DNA of 64,000 nucleotides from DATARH01 sp963712835 (GCA_963712835.1 CAVQJJ010000006.1:372001-436000); one strand, 5' to 3'. Shown: positions 34,937 to 43,460, counted from the stretch's first letter. Translations and numbers: made by a program. The notes: generated by a model not told the origin, from the letters alone.

Positions 34937-37318
34937 TCACCCCGGGGCATCGGATTGCCGCCGCGCCGAGCGCGCCGTTTCCAATCGCCACCGCGACGTT
35001 CCGTCCGTCACCCCATCTCGCCGGGCACATAGGCCACCGACAATCCGGTCCTTGACCCGGTTCAACCAGATACCGAGCGCCCGCGCATCGATGGCGTGGC
35101 CGCGACCGGCGACGGCGTGCAGCGCATCACGGAGCAGCGGGTGCGCCCACTGGTCCCAGTCGCCCTGCCGCTCGTTCGCGAGCGCGATCAGCTTCGTCGC
35201 GGTGGTCGGCTTGTGCAGGCCTTCGGCAGCCTCCCATGCGCGGAACACCGCCGAGATGTTCTCAAGCTCCGGGTCATCGTCGCGCAGCAACTCCTGCGTT
35301 GTCACCGGGTCGTCCATGCCCAACCAGACCAGCGCGCCGCGCACGAGCTGCGACCAATCGCCGAAGCCGTTGATCGGCACCAGCCCCAAGTCCGGCGAGC
35401 CGGCGACGACGTGGGCGCGGAGCACGGTCAGGCCGGCCACGACATATTCGGCTCGCCGGGCCTTCACCCTCAGCACCGGGTCGGCAGACCGGAACCGGCG
35501 AAGCTCCGGCCGCTCAACCGCGGGGTCGAGGCCGCACAGGACGGTGCGCCGCGTGAGGTCGCCCTCGACCACGAGGTTGTTGCCAGTCGCGCAGACCAGC
35601 GCGTTGCTGATGACGGTGTGCGTCTCGCTCTTGCCGAGGATGCGGACCTTCACCATCGACTGCGTCAAGACCTGGTTCAGCAGCGAGCCGCGCAGCGGAT
35701 GGTCGCAGTTGTCGAAGCTCACCATCACGTCGCCGGCCAGAAGCAGCGAACCGAGACGCTTCTCCAGCTCCTCGTCGCTCCGGCTAGCGGCGATGACCGG
35801 TGCCTCATGGCCGGTGGCGAACACCGCCGCAACATCGACCAAGTTGCTCTTGCCACTACCGGCAGTCGGTGCCGTGAAGGCGTGCATCGGAGCATGGTCA
35901 ACCGCGCGCCGCACCAAGCCGGTCAAGATCGCCGACACCGCCACCGACCGCGCGGCCTCATTGGTGAATGGGTACTCGTCCAGAAGCTCGCCGATCCTCG
36001 CCAACGCCGCCTCGGCGTCGGCGCGCGTCGGCTCAGCCGGCACCGGCGGGAACGCAATACCCCCGGGGTCATAGAGGATGCCCGTCAGCGCGTCATAGCC
36101 GGGCATGTCGAGCACCGAGCCGTCGCGGCGCAATGTCGGAGCACCGACGATCCCGGTCAGCACCGGCAGGCGCCACTCGCCAATGCGGGCGAGGTACGCG
36201 GCGGCGATCTCAGTGGGAGGGTTGGTTTGGACCCACTTCTTTTGGCGACCGTCATAATTCTGGAAGTCGGCGGCGCGGCACATGTGCTCGCGCATGTTCG
36301 GCACCCCGACGCGGACCAGCCGCAGCCCGCTGACCCGGCGCTCGTCACTCACCAGGATCGGCTCCATCGCGGCGCGCACGATGAAGTCGCCGCGCTGGTA
36401 GAGGTCGCTACCGGCGAGCAGCGCCTCCTCGGCATCGTCCACGACCACAGGCAGTTGGCCGCCGATGACCCGCACCACGGGCCGCTCGCCCATCCTCTGG
36501 CTCTGCTGCGCCTTATCCCAGATGCGGCGGAGCTGCCGCCCGCCCGCCTCGGTGCCCTTCTGGCGGACCCACTCGGCGGTCGCCGGCTCGGTCGCCAACG
36601 TCTCGCACATCTCCTCGAAATTCGCGCCACCCCGCACCAGCTCCATGCCGCGCCGGAAGGCGACGGCGGAGCGCGACTGGTCTTCGCCACTGGCGGTATC
36701 GTCAGCACCGGCCGGCGAGCCGGTTCGCCGGAGCGCGGGGCCGGCGATGTTATTCACCCACATGATGTCGTCGGCGGGCACGACGCGCAGGACGCTGATT
36801 TCGCCGAGCTGTTGCTCCGTCACCGTGAAGTAGTGGTCGGTGAGCATCAGCTCGATGGCGGGCGGGTGGTTTGTGCTGGTGTGCCGCGACCACTTGCTGC
36901 CGGTGCGGCTCCGGAGGTGGTCGTGGTCGTCGCGCGTCGTCAGGAAGAACACCTTCAGGCCGGTCTGGCTTGGCGACACCTCTGTGTACGATGCGAACCG
37001 GTCCACGACCTCCTGCGCCCAAGGCTCAACGTTGCCCTCGGTGACGCAGGTGTCGAGGTCTATCCCCGACAACACCAGCCGGTCGCCGATGTCGCCGAGC
37101 GCGATGCCGAGCCCATCAAACTCCCGGGAGAGCGACTGCGCCTGCTCAAGCGTGCCCCATGCCGTCGGGTCGGTGACATCGGCTCGCGCCGGCCGGCCAG
37201 ATGCGAGCTTTATCGGGCTGTACGGAACCTTTCCGGTGCCGCCGCCCTCGCGGCGCTCCTCGTTCCGCCACAATAACCAGCGCGGTAATCGGCACAGCTC
37301 GCGCGGGATGTCGGTCAT
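34937..37318 (-). CDS. Primase-polymerase / helicase replication protein
   Basis: The protein has 793 residues. The ATG at 37318 (MTDIPRELCRLPRWLLW) is chosen because family members start this way. Residues to ~220 resemble an AEP-type primase-polymerase domain, with VPYSP, WGTLEQAQ and the acidic SGIDLDTCV. The C-terminal half is a superfamily 3/D5-like ATPase with Walker A APTAGSGKSNL and Walker B VMVSFDNCD, then a sensor segment, VISNALVCATGNNL. Together they would prime and unwind the island's DNA. An AlpA-like gene lies 199 bases upstream and a repeat-rich candidate origin lies directly downstream. Confidence 0.8.
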   Translation of the reverse strand: MTDIPRELCRLPRWLLWRNEERREGGGTGKVPYSPIKLASGRPARADVTDPTAWGTLEQAQSLSREFDGLGIALGDIGDRLVLSGIDLDTCVTEGNVEPWAQEVVDRFASYTEVSPSQTGLKVFFLTTRDDHDHLRSRTGSKWSRHTSTNHPPAIELMLTDHYFTVTEQQLGEISVLRVVPADDIMWVNNIAGPALRRTGSPAGADDTASGEDQSRSAVAFRRGMELVRGGANFEEMCETLATEPATAEWVRQKGTEAGGRQLRRIWDKAQQSQRMGERPVVRVIGGQLPVVVDDAEEALLAGSDLYQRGDFIVRAAMEPILVSDERRVSGLRLVRVGVPNMREHMCRAADFQNYDGRQKKWVQTNPPTEIAAAYLARIGEWRLPVLTGIVGAPTLRRDGSVLDMPGYDALTGILYDPGGIAFPPVPAEPTRADAEAALARIGELLDEYPFTNEAARSVAVSAILTGLVRRAVDHAPMHAFTAPTAGSGKSNLVDVAAVFATGHEAPVIAASRSDEELEKRLGSLLLAGDVMVSFDNCDHPLRGSLLNQVLTQSMVKVRILGKSETHTVISNALVCATGNNLVVEGDLTRRTVLCGLDPAVERPELRRFRSADPVLRVKARRAEYVVAGLTVLRAHVVAGSPDLGLVPINGFGDWSQLVRGALVWLGMDDPVTTQELLRDDDPELENISAVFRAWEAAEGLHKPTTATKLIALANERQGDWDQWAHPLLRDALHAVAGRGHAIDARALGIWLNRVKDRIVGGLCARRDGVTDGTSRWRLETARSARRQSDAPG

Positions 37319-37517
37319 CACCGAGCCTCTGGCGCGCTCTTGCCTGCGGCGACCACAAGTCCAACCAGCACCAGTCACACTCCGTTCGTTACTCCGCACC
37401 AGCGGCATGCGGCGGTTGAGGTCGGCCAAAGATCGGAGTAGACGGAGGACCGTTCTCTTGTTCTCGCGCCTACCGACCCGGCCGGCCGCACTCGCTACGC
37501 GGCGGGCCGGTCACTGC

Positions 37518-37814
37518 TCAGGCTGTCTTGCGCCCCCGGCCGGCAGCCGGCGGTGTCTGCGCTCGCTTGCCGGCACTCTCGGTCGCCATTCGGCGCTCCC
37601 AGGCCTCAAGCTCGTCCAGCCAGAAGTAGTTGCGGTTGCGGATGACCAGAGGCATGGGGAAGCCGAGCGCCTCATCCTGAACCCAGCGCCAGAGCGACAT
37701 CGCTGACAGGTGGTAACGCTCCTCGACCAGCGGCTGGGGCAGGAGAACTCGCCGGAGCGACGCGGCACGCTCGGCGCGCTCACCCTCAGTGAGTTCGGCG
37801 ACGGGGTGTTCCAT
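37518..37814 (-). CDS. AlpA-like helix-turn-helix regulator/excisionase
   Basis: The protein has 98 residues. The pattern EERYHLSAMSLWRWVQDEAL followed by FPMPLVIRNRNYFWLDELEA is the MerR/AlpA-type short HTH (x-H-x-S-x-x-S-L-x-R-W, then FP-x-P, then a W/E wing). AlpA proteins activate or excise P4-like islands. It lies between integrase-side genes and the primase, the usual position in such elements. Confidence 0.75.
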   Translation of the reverse strand: MEHPVAELTEGERAERAASLRRVLLPQPLVEERYHLSAMSLWRWVQDEALGFPMPLVIRNRNYFWLDELEAWERRMATESAGKRAQTPPAAGRGRKTA

Positions 37815-38115
37815 TTGCTCAGGTGTCCGGTGGTTAAAGATACAGTAACCGGACTATATCGGCGCGACGCGGCGAGACGAGTGCGAAGTACCGACTATAA
37901 TTGCCAGTAATTTCAGTCGGCGTCGCGGCGTTACTGCTGCAGGCCACTGATCTCGTCCAACTCGCGGCCGGCGAGCGGGGTAGGCTACGGCAAGTTGGGC
38001 GAGGGGCCTGTTTAGCGGCAGTGGAACACGTGTGCGATTGCTGCGACCAGGAGAAGGAGGCCGATTTCACGGCGAAGCATCCACACCGCCAGCAGCATCA
38101 ACAGCCCGCCAAGGA
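37815..38115. other. Intergenic regulatory region of the island
   Basis: There is no convincing gene in about 300 bases upstream of the AlpA-like gene. It is likely to hold its promoter. No clear operator seen. Confidence 0.4.
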
Positions 38116-38610
38116 TCACGGCTCAATGTCTCGCTTGTGCTCGACCTCCGCCAGCAGCGCTTCGTATCCAACAGGCTGGTTCAATTCGTGATACCACTCA
38201 ACCACAAGCTCCAAGGCGACTGCGCGGAGTTGATTTGCCTTCACCCCGGGGTAGCGCTCTTGGAGCGCGGCGAACAGCGCACGGAAGTCGCGTGCCGCGA
38301 ACCTGACCGGCGTGCGGCGGCCCTTCCTCCTTCCAGGACGACGCCTTGGGGGCGTGCCCGCCACGAGGTCGATGACAAGCGCCCACGCTTTCGGCTCCAG
38401 TGGAGGCGGATCGATGGCGCGCAGGAGGTTGGCGAGGGGCTTCCGGTCGTCATGCCCCAAGAAGGCGGAGACCGCAAACTCAGGTGTTCGCAGCTCCTCA
38501 AAGTACTTCCTAGTGACCCCGGATTTGTTTGCCTTCATCATGGTCGCACGGAGGTTGTCGTCAAGGAAGCCAGCGGCAAATACCCTCGCCTCCTCCTTGT
38601 CGAACATCAC
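38116..38610 (-). CDS. Island protein of unknown function coupled to the integrase
   Basis: The protein has 164 residues. Its start (38610) overlaps the integrase stop as ATGA. A basic, Arg-rich middle (RRRPGRRKGRRTPVRFAARD) suggests nucleic-acid binding, and the C-terminal half is helical. I recognise no family. Coupling to the integrase suggests a role in recombination direction or in regulation. The local order integrase, this gene, AlpA-like, primase supports one early transcript. Confidence 0.6.
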   Translation of the reverse strand: MMFDKEEARVFAAGFLDDNLRATMMKANKSGVTRKYFEELRTPEFAVSAFLGHDDRKPLANLLRAIDPPPLEPKAWALVIDLVAGTPPRRRPGRRKGRRTPVRFAARDFRALFAALQERYPGVKANQLRAVALELVVEWYHELNQPVGYEALLAEVEHKRDIEP

Positions 38611-39932
38611 GCCATCCTCAGCGTCAGGAGGTTGCGGGCCGGGTCAACGATGCCGACGACGAGCTTCGACCACGCTTCCAGAGCCTCGGCTACTTGCATC
38701 TCAAACTTGTGCCGCTGGTACGTCCCCACGATGCCGCCGTAGGAGCCGGAGGTGTGGTTGAGCACCCGCTCAATGATGTGGAGGTCAATGCCGGCCCGCT
38801 GCATCCCGCTCGCCGCTGTTCTGCGCAGGTCGTGCGTCACCCACGGCTCAATGGCCGCCTCCTCGCCCAACTCCTCGCGCGCCAAGGCCAGCATCGCCGC
38901 GTCGAGCCGGCGCTTGGCCTTGGAAAAGCCATTGGCCGGGGTCGCGCCGCCGGTCACCGAGAACACGAAGTCGCCGCTGTAGGTCAATGTCTCCAGTTCC
39001 GCGACGGCCAGCGCCGGGAGCGCCAACGTGTGGCTGCGGCGGTTCTTTGACCGGGCGGCGGGCAGGGTCCATACGCATCCCGCAAGCTCGCTCCTCGGCA
39101 TCTGCGCCGCCTCCTCGCGCCGCGCGCCGGTCAGCAGCAGGAACCGCATAAGCGCGCTCCATGGCTCGCCCATCTCGCCGGTCGCGAGCCAGAACCATCG
39201 CAGCTCATCGTCCCCCAGCAGCCGCTCCCTCGGCACCGCGACTTCCGGCCGGGCCATCCCCTCGGTCGGGTCGGCGGGCACCCATCGGTGCGACTTGAGC
39301 CAAGTGAAGCACGACGACAGTGCCGCCGCCATCGCCCGCGCCCGCGCCTCGGATGGGCCGGTGGTCCGCCGGCCGCGACCGGGTATCCCACGCTTCCGCG
39401 CCTCGTCCACAAGCGCGAATATGTCGTCGGCATTGACCTCCGCCACCGGCCGCGACCGCCACCGCTCAGCCAGCCCCCCGGGGATTGGATCCAGTGATTC
39501 CGGCTCCAGGCCCAGCGTGCGGGCCGTCTCCGGCCAGCGACGGGTCTTGGGCTTGGCGTGCTCGTTCATGAAGGCGCGGGCGGCGTCGGGGAAGGTCGTG
39601 GCTCGCGCCCGCGCTCGGCGCTCGGCCACTGGGTCGCGGCCCAGCGCCCGCGCTCTCGCGACCTCGGCGGCGAGCTGGCGAGCACCGGACAGGGTGAGGT
39701 GGCCGCCGATCACCGGCTCGGCAGTCGTTTCCTCACCGCTCACGTCCACCGTGCCGAGCGTCAGCTTAACCGTAGAGGCGGTGCCGCGCTTGTGGTAGCG
39801 CACTGCCCAGCTCTTGTGCCCGGTCGGCTGGATCACGAGGTAGAGGCCGCGCGCACCCGCATCTGGAACTTCTCGCCTGCTGTTGCCGGGTCGGAGCCGG
39901 GCGACGGCGGCAGCGGTGAGCACAGTTGCCAT
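38607..39932 (-). CDS. int: Tyrosine-type site-specific integrase
   Basis: The protein has 441 residues. It opens with the DUF4102-like arm-binding start typical of island integrases (MATVLTAAAVARLRPG, then a DAGARGLYLVIQPTGHKSWA segment). Catalytic residues are visible: Arg in LLLTGARREEAAQ, His-x-x-Arg in THDLRRTAASG, a second His in LNHTSGSYG and the nucleophile Tyr in GTYQRHKFE. It joins island and chromosome ends by strand exchange. It lies about 170 bases from the right attachment core and is transcribed away from it, as in P4-type islands. Confidence 0.95.
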   Translation of the reverse strand: MATVLTAAAVARLRPGNSRREVPDAGARGLYLVIQPTGHKSWAVRYHKRGTASTVKLTLGTVDVSGEETTAEPVIGGHLTLSGARQLAAEVARARALGRDPVAERRARARATTFPDAARAFMNEHAKPKTRRWPETARTLGLEPESLDPIPGGLAERWRSRPVAEVNADDIFALVDEARKRGIPGRGRRTTGPSEARARAMAAALSSCFTWLKSHRWVPADPTEGMARPEVAVPRERLLGDDELRWFWLATGEMGEPWSALMRFLLLTGARREEAAQMPRSELAGCVWTLPAARSKNRRSHTLALPALAVAELETLTYSGDFVFSVTGGATPANGFSKAKRRLDAAMLALAREELGEEAAIEPWVTHDLRRTAASGMQRAGIDLHIIERVLNHTSGSYGGIVGTYQRHKFEMQVAEALEAWSKLVVGIVDPARNLLTLRMA

Positions 39933-39950
39933 AGTGTATCTCTGGGCATT

Positions 39951-39972
39951 CCGGGGTAACGTCGGGGTAACG
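39951..39972 (+). repeat. Right-end integrase arm-type repeats
   Basis: Two copies of CGGGGTAACG, 12 bases apart, lie between the integrase start and the right attachment core. They are matched by an identically spaced pair at 25547-25569. Confidence 0.6.
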
Positions 39973-40105
39973 CCGCATGGGCGTTATGGCCCGTGGAGTA
40001 GAGATAGTCTCGCGCCCAAACGAGAGCAAGAACTTTATGTTTATCAATAGCTTGGGTGAGGAGGATCGTTATGTCGAGTTATGTGCCGTTAGCCCAACAC
40101 CGACG

Positions 40106-40114
40106 ATACGGCAT
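40106..40114 (+). other. attR core
   Basis: ATACGGCAT is identical to 25376-25384. Everything to its right up to 40262 is gabD 3' end. Everything to its left is island DNA without gabD similarity. Confidence 0.65.
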
Positions 40115-40262
40115 TGTCGGCGTCAACGAGGGCATCATCTCGACCGAGATCGCGCCGTTCGGCGGCATGAAGGAATCGGGCATCGGCCGCGAAGGCTCGA
40201 AATACGGCATCGAGGATTATCTCGAGATCAAATATCTGTGCATGGGCGGCATCGACCGCTGA
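40106..40262 (+). pseudogene. Displaced host 3' end of gabD
   Basis: It encodes YGIVGVNEGIISTEIAPFGG through CMGGIDR and a TGA stop, the last 51 residues of GabD. Compared with 25376-25532 I count 27 base differences without gaps. One of them changes an amino acid (Val for Ile). Its codon choice (GGC, ATC, GCG, CCG) matches the upstream body of gabD, so this is the original host end. It no longer has a gene in front of it. Confidence 0.9.
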
Positions 40263-40279
40263 GCGCACGCGAAGCACCG

Positions 40280-40340
40280 CCTCTCCCCGCTCGCGGGGAG
40301 AGGGTGCCGGCGGGCAAAGCCCGGCGGCGGGGAGAGGGGC
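40280..40340. repeat. Palindromic hairpin pair after the displaced gabD end
   Basis: CTCTCCCCGC/GCGGGGAGAG (40281-40302) is a perfect hairpin, followed by CGGGC-AAA-GCCCG and a further GGGGAGAGG run. It may have been the original gabD terminator or a REP-type repeat. Confidence 0.6.
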
Positions 40341-40346
40341 CAAAGC

Positions 40347-40925
40347 TGATCTTCTACCTTAAGAACGTGATTTGGCGGGTGTTCACCGCGCAGGTTGGCT
40401 ACAAGGCGAACTACTTTAGGGGGCGTTACGACTTCGCCTCTCGTTTGCTGGGACAACCGCGATGTGCAAAAGCTCTCCATGAGGTTCTTGAGCAACGAGA
40501 AGTGGCTTGCTTCTACGACGAGAGCGAACAACACCGGATCATTGCCGAGAATATGAGGACTATCTCGCCCGATCTATCGGTCGGAAGCCAGTTATGTGAT
40601 CGTCTTGCAGTCTCCGGAGTATCCGACGCGCGTGTGGACGAAATTCGAGAGCGATAATTTTCGCGAGCGGTTTGGTGCAGGCGCGGTGATCCCCATCCGA
40701 TACACGACGGTGACCCCAGGATACTTCACCGAGGATGCGAAGTACGGCGGCATGGCTTACGACCCTGCGGGGAGCATGGATGTTCAGATCCAGCTCATCG
40801 CCGATACGCTCTGCAAGCGCCTGATTGAGGACCGCCAAAGCTCAGCAAAAGCTGAGGTCGCGGAGAGCAAGCCGGGGGATGGTCCTGAAGTTCTAGCAAA
40901 CCCGTTGTTACCGGGCTTGGCCTGA
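40347..40925 (+). pseudogene. TIR-domain protein gene, frameshifted, lacking a clear start
   Basis: Read with local frame changes, the segment gives RYDFA, SFAGTT, AKALHEVLEQREVACFYDES, APIYRSEASYVIVLQSPEY and VWTKFESDNFRERF. That is the strand/helix pattern of bacterial TIR domains (YDxALSFAGxxR ... VFYDxxE ... YCVxxxSxxYxxxxWTxxE). At least four single-base losses are needed to keep one frame, near 40445, 40465, 40555 and 40570, most in short G or C runs. TIR effectors of phage defence cleave NAD. Here the gene is broken or mis-sequenced, and its N-terminal partner domain is absent. Confidence 0.7.
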
Positions 40926-40954
40926 GTACTAACTCTTGCGTCGAGGATCGGCGG

Positions 40955-41275
40955 GTGATGGGGCGGCCGCCGCATGATCGCCGGGTCAATGGCCCTCTTG
41001 CTGGCAATGCAACGGCCCACGCCCAACCCGCCGCCCAGATGGGCACCCCGGGCACGACGATCGCGACCGCGGTCGTGCTGCCCGGCGTCGCCGACGAGTT
41101 TCACGGCGTCACCGCCGAGCACAGCTTTATCGCCGACCATTTCCCGACTTGGCACATCGAGTACCAGGCACGGTTCAAGCAGAACGATCACGATTACGAC
41201 GTGCTCGGCATGATCAAGCCCGACAAGACCAAGGTGCCGATCTTCTTCGATATCACCGCCTGGGTCGGGAAATAG
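40955..41275 (+). CDS. Short protein of unknown function, possibly a gene fragment
   Basis: The frame has 106 residues. The C-terminal ~65 residues (GVTAEHSFIADHFPTWHIEY, FKQNDHDYDVLGMIKPDKTK) look coding, with alternating strands. The first ~30 are Pro/Ala/Arg-rich and may not be translated. I recognise no family. It could be the end of a larger lost gene between the TIR remnant and mazEF. Confidence 0.35.
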   Translation: MMGRPPHDRRVNGPLAGNATAHAQPAAQMGTPGTTIATAVVLPGVADEFHGVTAEHSFIADHFPTWHIEYQARFKQNDHDYDVLGMIKPDKTKVPIFFDITAWVGK

Positions 41276-41285
41276 CTGGATCGAA

Positions 41286-41320
41286 CCCATATCGGATATA
41301 CATAGAATATCCGATATGGG
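41286..41320. promoter_or_regulatory. mazEF operator: Operator palindrome of mazEF
   Basis: Perfect 14-bp arms, CCCATATCGGATAT / ATATCCGATATGGG, with a 7-base centre lie directly upstream of mazE and run into its ribosome-binding region. The AT-rich arms also contain TATA-like sequence. MazE-type antitoxins bind such sites as dimers, so this is the likely autoregulatory site. Confidence 0.85.
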
Positions 41321-41329
41321 AGAAGATCA

Positions 41330-41572
41330 ATGCAAGTGAGCATCGCCCGATGGGGTAATAGCCTGGGGCTGCGCATCCCGAAGGACGTCGCCGAGCAGGC
41401 TGGCTTGAAAGCCGGATCGCGTGCGGAAGTCGTGGCCGAGGACGGCCGTGTCGTTGTTTCTCCGGCGCGACCCAAATATGTGCTCGCCGATCTTGTCGCG
41501 GACATGACGCCCGAGGCGATGCATGAGGCGTTTGACTGGGGGCCGGACGTGGGCCGTGAGATCGTCGAATAA
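41330..41572 (+). CDS. mazE: MazE-type antitoxin (AbrB fold)
   Basis: The protein has 80 residues. The N-terminal swapped-hairpin AbrB domain is clear (MQVSIARWGNSLGLRIPKDV). The acidic C-terminal tail, with FDWGPDVGREIVE, would wrap the toxin. It binds and neutralises MazF and represses its own promoter. It starts 10 bases after the operator palindrome and ends 2 bases before mazF. Confidence 0.93.
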   Translation: MQVSIARWGNSLGLRIPKDVAEQAGLKAGSRAEVVAEDGRVVVSPARPKYVLADLVADMTPEAMHEAFDWGPDVGREIVE

Positions 41573-41574
41573 GC

Positions 41575-41913
41575 ATGGATTACGAGCCTGAAGCTGGTGA
41601 CCTCATCTGGACCGACTTCGATCCTCGCATCGGCCGTGAGCAAAGCGGCCGGCGCCCCGCTTTGGTCGTTTCCCCGGGCGAATTCTGGCACGCGAGCCGG
41701 TTCGCTGTCGTGTGCCCGATAACGTCGCGCGTTCGGCCGTTCCGCCTCAGCGTCGTGCTGCCCTCAGGTTTGCCGGTTTCGGGTGAGATTCTCACCGGTC
41801 AGGTCCGCAGCATCGATACGCTGGCCCGGCCGATCGCCTTTGCCGGCAGCCGAGTTAGCACCGTCACGCTCGAAGAGGTTCGCGCCAAACTAATCGCATT
41901 GATCGGCGCTTAA
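41575..41913 (+). CDS. mazF: MazF-type endoribonuclease toxin
   Basis: The 112-residue protein is full length and intact. It carries the PemK/MazF pattern GDLIWTDFDPRIGREQSGRR then PALVVSP, and VCPITSR with the conserved Arg/Thr pair, GEILTGQVRSIDTLAR. Such toxins cut mRNA at short single-stranded sequences and stop growth until antitoxin is restored. The tight order antitoxin-toxin is canonical. It lies just right of the island, outside the attachment site. Confidence 0.93.
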   Translation: MDYEPEAGDLIWTDFDPRIGREQSGRRPALVVSPGEFWHASRFAVVCPITSRVRPFRLSVVLPSGLPVSGEILTGQVRSIDTLARPIAFAGSRVSTVTLEEVRAKLIALIGA

Positions 41914-41994
41914 GCATGGCCTTTCGCTTGCGGCGCGCTCGGCGTTATGACAACCAGAACCATCTGAAAGCACCGAAGGCCATGGAGTTCTGCG

Positions 41995-43374
41995 ATGCCT
42001 CGCTATGATTTCGACTTGTTCACGATCGGCGCCGGTTCGGGCGGCGTCGCCGGCACGCGCCGCGCCGGCGCTTATGGCGCGCGCACCGCGATTTGCGAGG
42101 AGCTGCGGGTGGGCGGCACCTGCGTTCTGCGCGGCTGCGTGCCGAAAAAACTGCTGGTTTACGGCTCGGAATTCGCCAGCGCCTTCGCCGACGCGCCCGG
42201 CTTTGGCTGGAGCGTGCCGCCGGCGACGCACGATTGGGGCGCGCTGATCGCGGCCAAGGACAAGGAGCTCGACCGCCTTCACGGCATCTACGTCAACATG
42301 CTGAACAACGCGAAGGTGCAGATCATCGACGGGCGTGGTGTCGTCGTCGATCCGCACACAATCGAGGTCAACGGCAAAAGCTACACCGCCGAGAACATCC
42401 TCGTCGCCACCGGCGGCTGGCCCGAGACGCCGAAAGCCCCCGGCATCGAGCATGTCATCTCGTCGAATGAAGCGCTCGATTTGAAGCAGCGGCCAAAGCG
42501 CATCGTCATCGTCGGCGGCGGTTATATCGCGGTGGAGTTCGCCGGCATCTTCGCCGGCTTCGGCAGCGAGGTCGTCGAGATCATCCGCCAGCCGGAACTG
42601 CTGCGCGGGTTCGACGAGGATCTGCGGGTTCATCTCGGCGGCGAAATGCGGACCCGCGGCGTCGACATCCGCGGCAACACCCGGGTCGAGCGCATCGACA
42701 AAACTAGCTCCGGCTACATCGTGACCACCACCGCCGGGACCAAGATCGAGACCGATTGCGTGATGTACGCGACCGGCCGCGCGCCCAATACCAAGGGGCT
42801 CGGCCTCGCCGACATCGGCGTCGAGATGAAGGACAACGGCGCGGTCAAGGTCGACGAGTGGCAGCGCACCAGCGTCAAGAATATCTACGCGGTAGGTGAC
42901 GTGACCGACCGCATCAACCTCACCCCGGTGGCGATCGCCGAGAGCCGCGCCATCGCCGAAACGCTCTACAACAACAACCCGATCCGCATGGATCACCATG
43001 ACGTCCCGTCGGCCGTGTTCTCGCAGCCGCCGATCGGCACGGTCGGCCTCGCCGAGGAGCAGGCACGCAAGCAATACGGCGAGGTCGACATCTACCAGTC
43101 GCGCTTCAAGCCGATGAAGAACACGCTCTCCGGCCGCGACGAGCGCACCTTCATGAAGCTCGTCGTCGACGCCAAGAGCGACCGTGTCGTCGGCTGCCAC
43201 ATGCTCGGCCCCGACGCTCCGGAGATCATCCAGGGCATCGCGATCGCGGTGAAATGCGGCGCCACCAAGAAGCAGTTCGACGCCACGGTCGGCATCCACC
43301 CGAGCGCGGCCGAGGAATTCGTCACGATGCGCGACAAATATGTGAGGCCGCCGGAAAAGGCGGCGGCGGAGTAG
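41995..43374 (+). CDS. gor: Glutathione-disulfide reductase
   Basis: The protein has 459 residues. FAD site: FTIGAGSGGVAGTRRAGAYG. Redox-active pair: GGTCVLRGCVPKK. NADPH site: IVIVGGGYIAVEFAGIFAGF. Second FAD motif: NIYAVGDVTDR. C-terminal catalytic His: VGIHPSAAEEF. It reduces oxidised glutathione with NADPH in the cytoplasm. It starts 81 bases after mazF with its own likely promoter. Confidence 0.96.
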   Translation: MPRYDFDLFTIGAGSGGVAGTRRAGAYGARTAICEELRVGGTCVLRGCVPKKLLVYGSEFASAFADAPGFGWSVPPATHDWGALIAAKDKELDRLHGIYVNMLNNAKVQIIDGRGVVVDPHTIEVNGKSYTAENILVATGGWPETPKAPGIEHVISSNEALDLKQRPKRIVIVGGGYIAVEFAGIFAGFGSEVVEIIRQPELLRGFDEDLRVHLGGEMRTRGVDIRGNTRVERIDKTSSGYIVTTTAGTKIETDCVMYATGRAPNTKGLGLADIGVEMKDNGAVKVDEWQRTSVKNIYAVGDVTDRINLTPVAIAESRAIAETLYNNNPIRMDHHDVPSAVFSQPPIGTVGLAEEQARKQYGEVDIYQSRFKPMKNTLSGRDERTFMKLVVDAKSDRVVGCHMLGPDAPEIIQGIAIAVKCGATKKQFDATVGIHPSAAEEFVTMRDKYVRPPEKAAAE

Positions 43375-43389
43375 CCGGTACGTGCTCCA

Positions 43390-43460
43390 CCCCGGCGACG
43401 GCCGGGGCCCATGTTGCCGCGTTTCGAGCTGCTGAAGCATGGGTCCCGGCCTTCGCCGGG
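43390..43460. repeat. Palindromic extragenic repeat (REP-like)
   Basis: CCCCGGCGACGGCCGGGG followed by CCCATG (43390-43413) is mirrored by CATGGGTCCCGGCCTTCGCC and GGG (43438-43460). This is a typical alphaproteobacterial intergenic palindrome after the gor stop codon. It can also act as a transcript end. Confidence 0.8.

Larger units (their letters stand above)
25376..40114. mobile_element. 14.7-kb integrative island in the 3' end of gabD
   Basis: The 157 bases from 25376 to the gabD stop and the 157 bases at 40106-40262 encode the same 51 residues with one substitution, while the DNA left of 40106 is unrelated to gabD. That is the arrangement left when an element integrates within a gene and brings a replacement 3' end. 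A tyrosine integrase lies at the right end, with primase, AlpA-like regulator and a candidate origin inside. No capsid, tail or portal genes are seen. The content fits a phage satellite or mobilisable genomic island. Confidence 0.85.

Noticed and set aside
25404..40150. A 17-base exact repeat, ATCATCTCGACCGAGAT (25404-25420 and 40134-40150), as the attachment core
   Set aside because: It is the longest exact match, but gabD homology at the right end begins earlier, at 40106. The edge of homology, not the longest match, marks the exchange point.
40056..40262. An intact small gene encoding a 68-residue protein
   Set aside because: Its last 51 codons are the displaced gabD tail and the preceding codons have no coding character.
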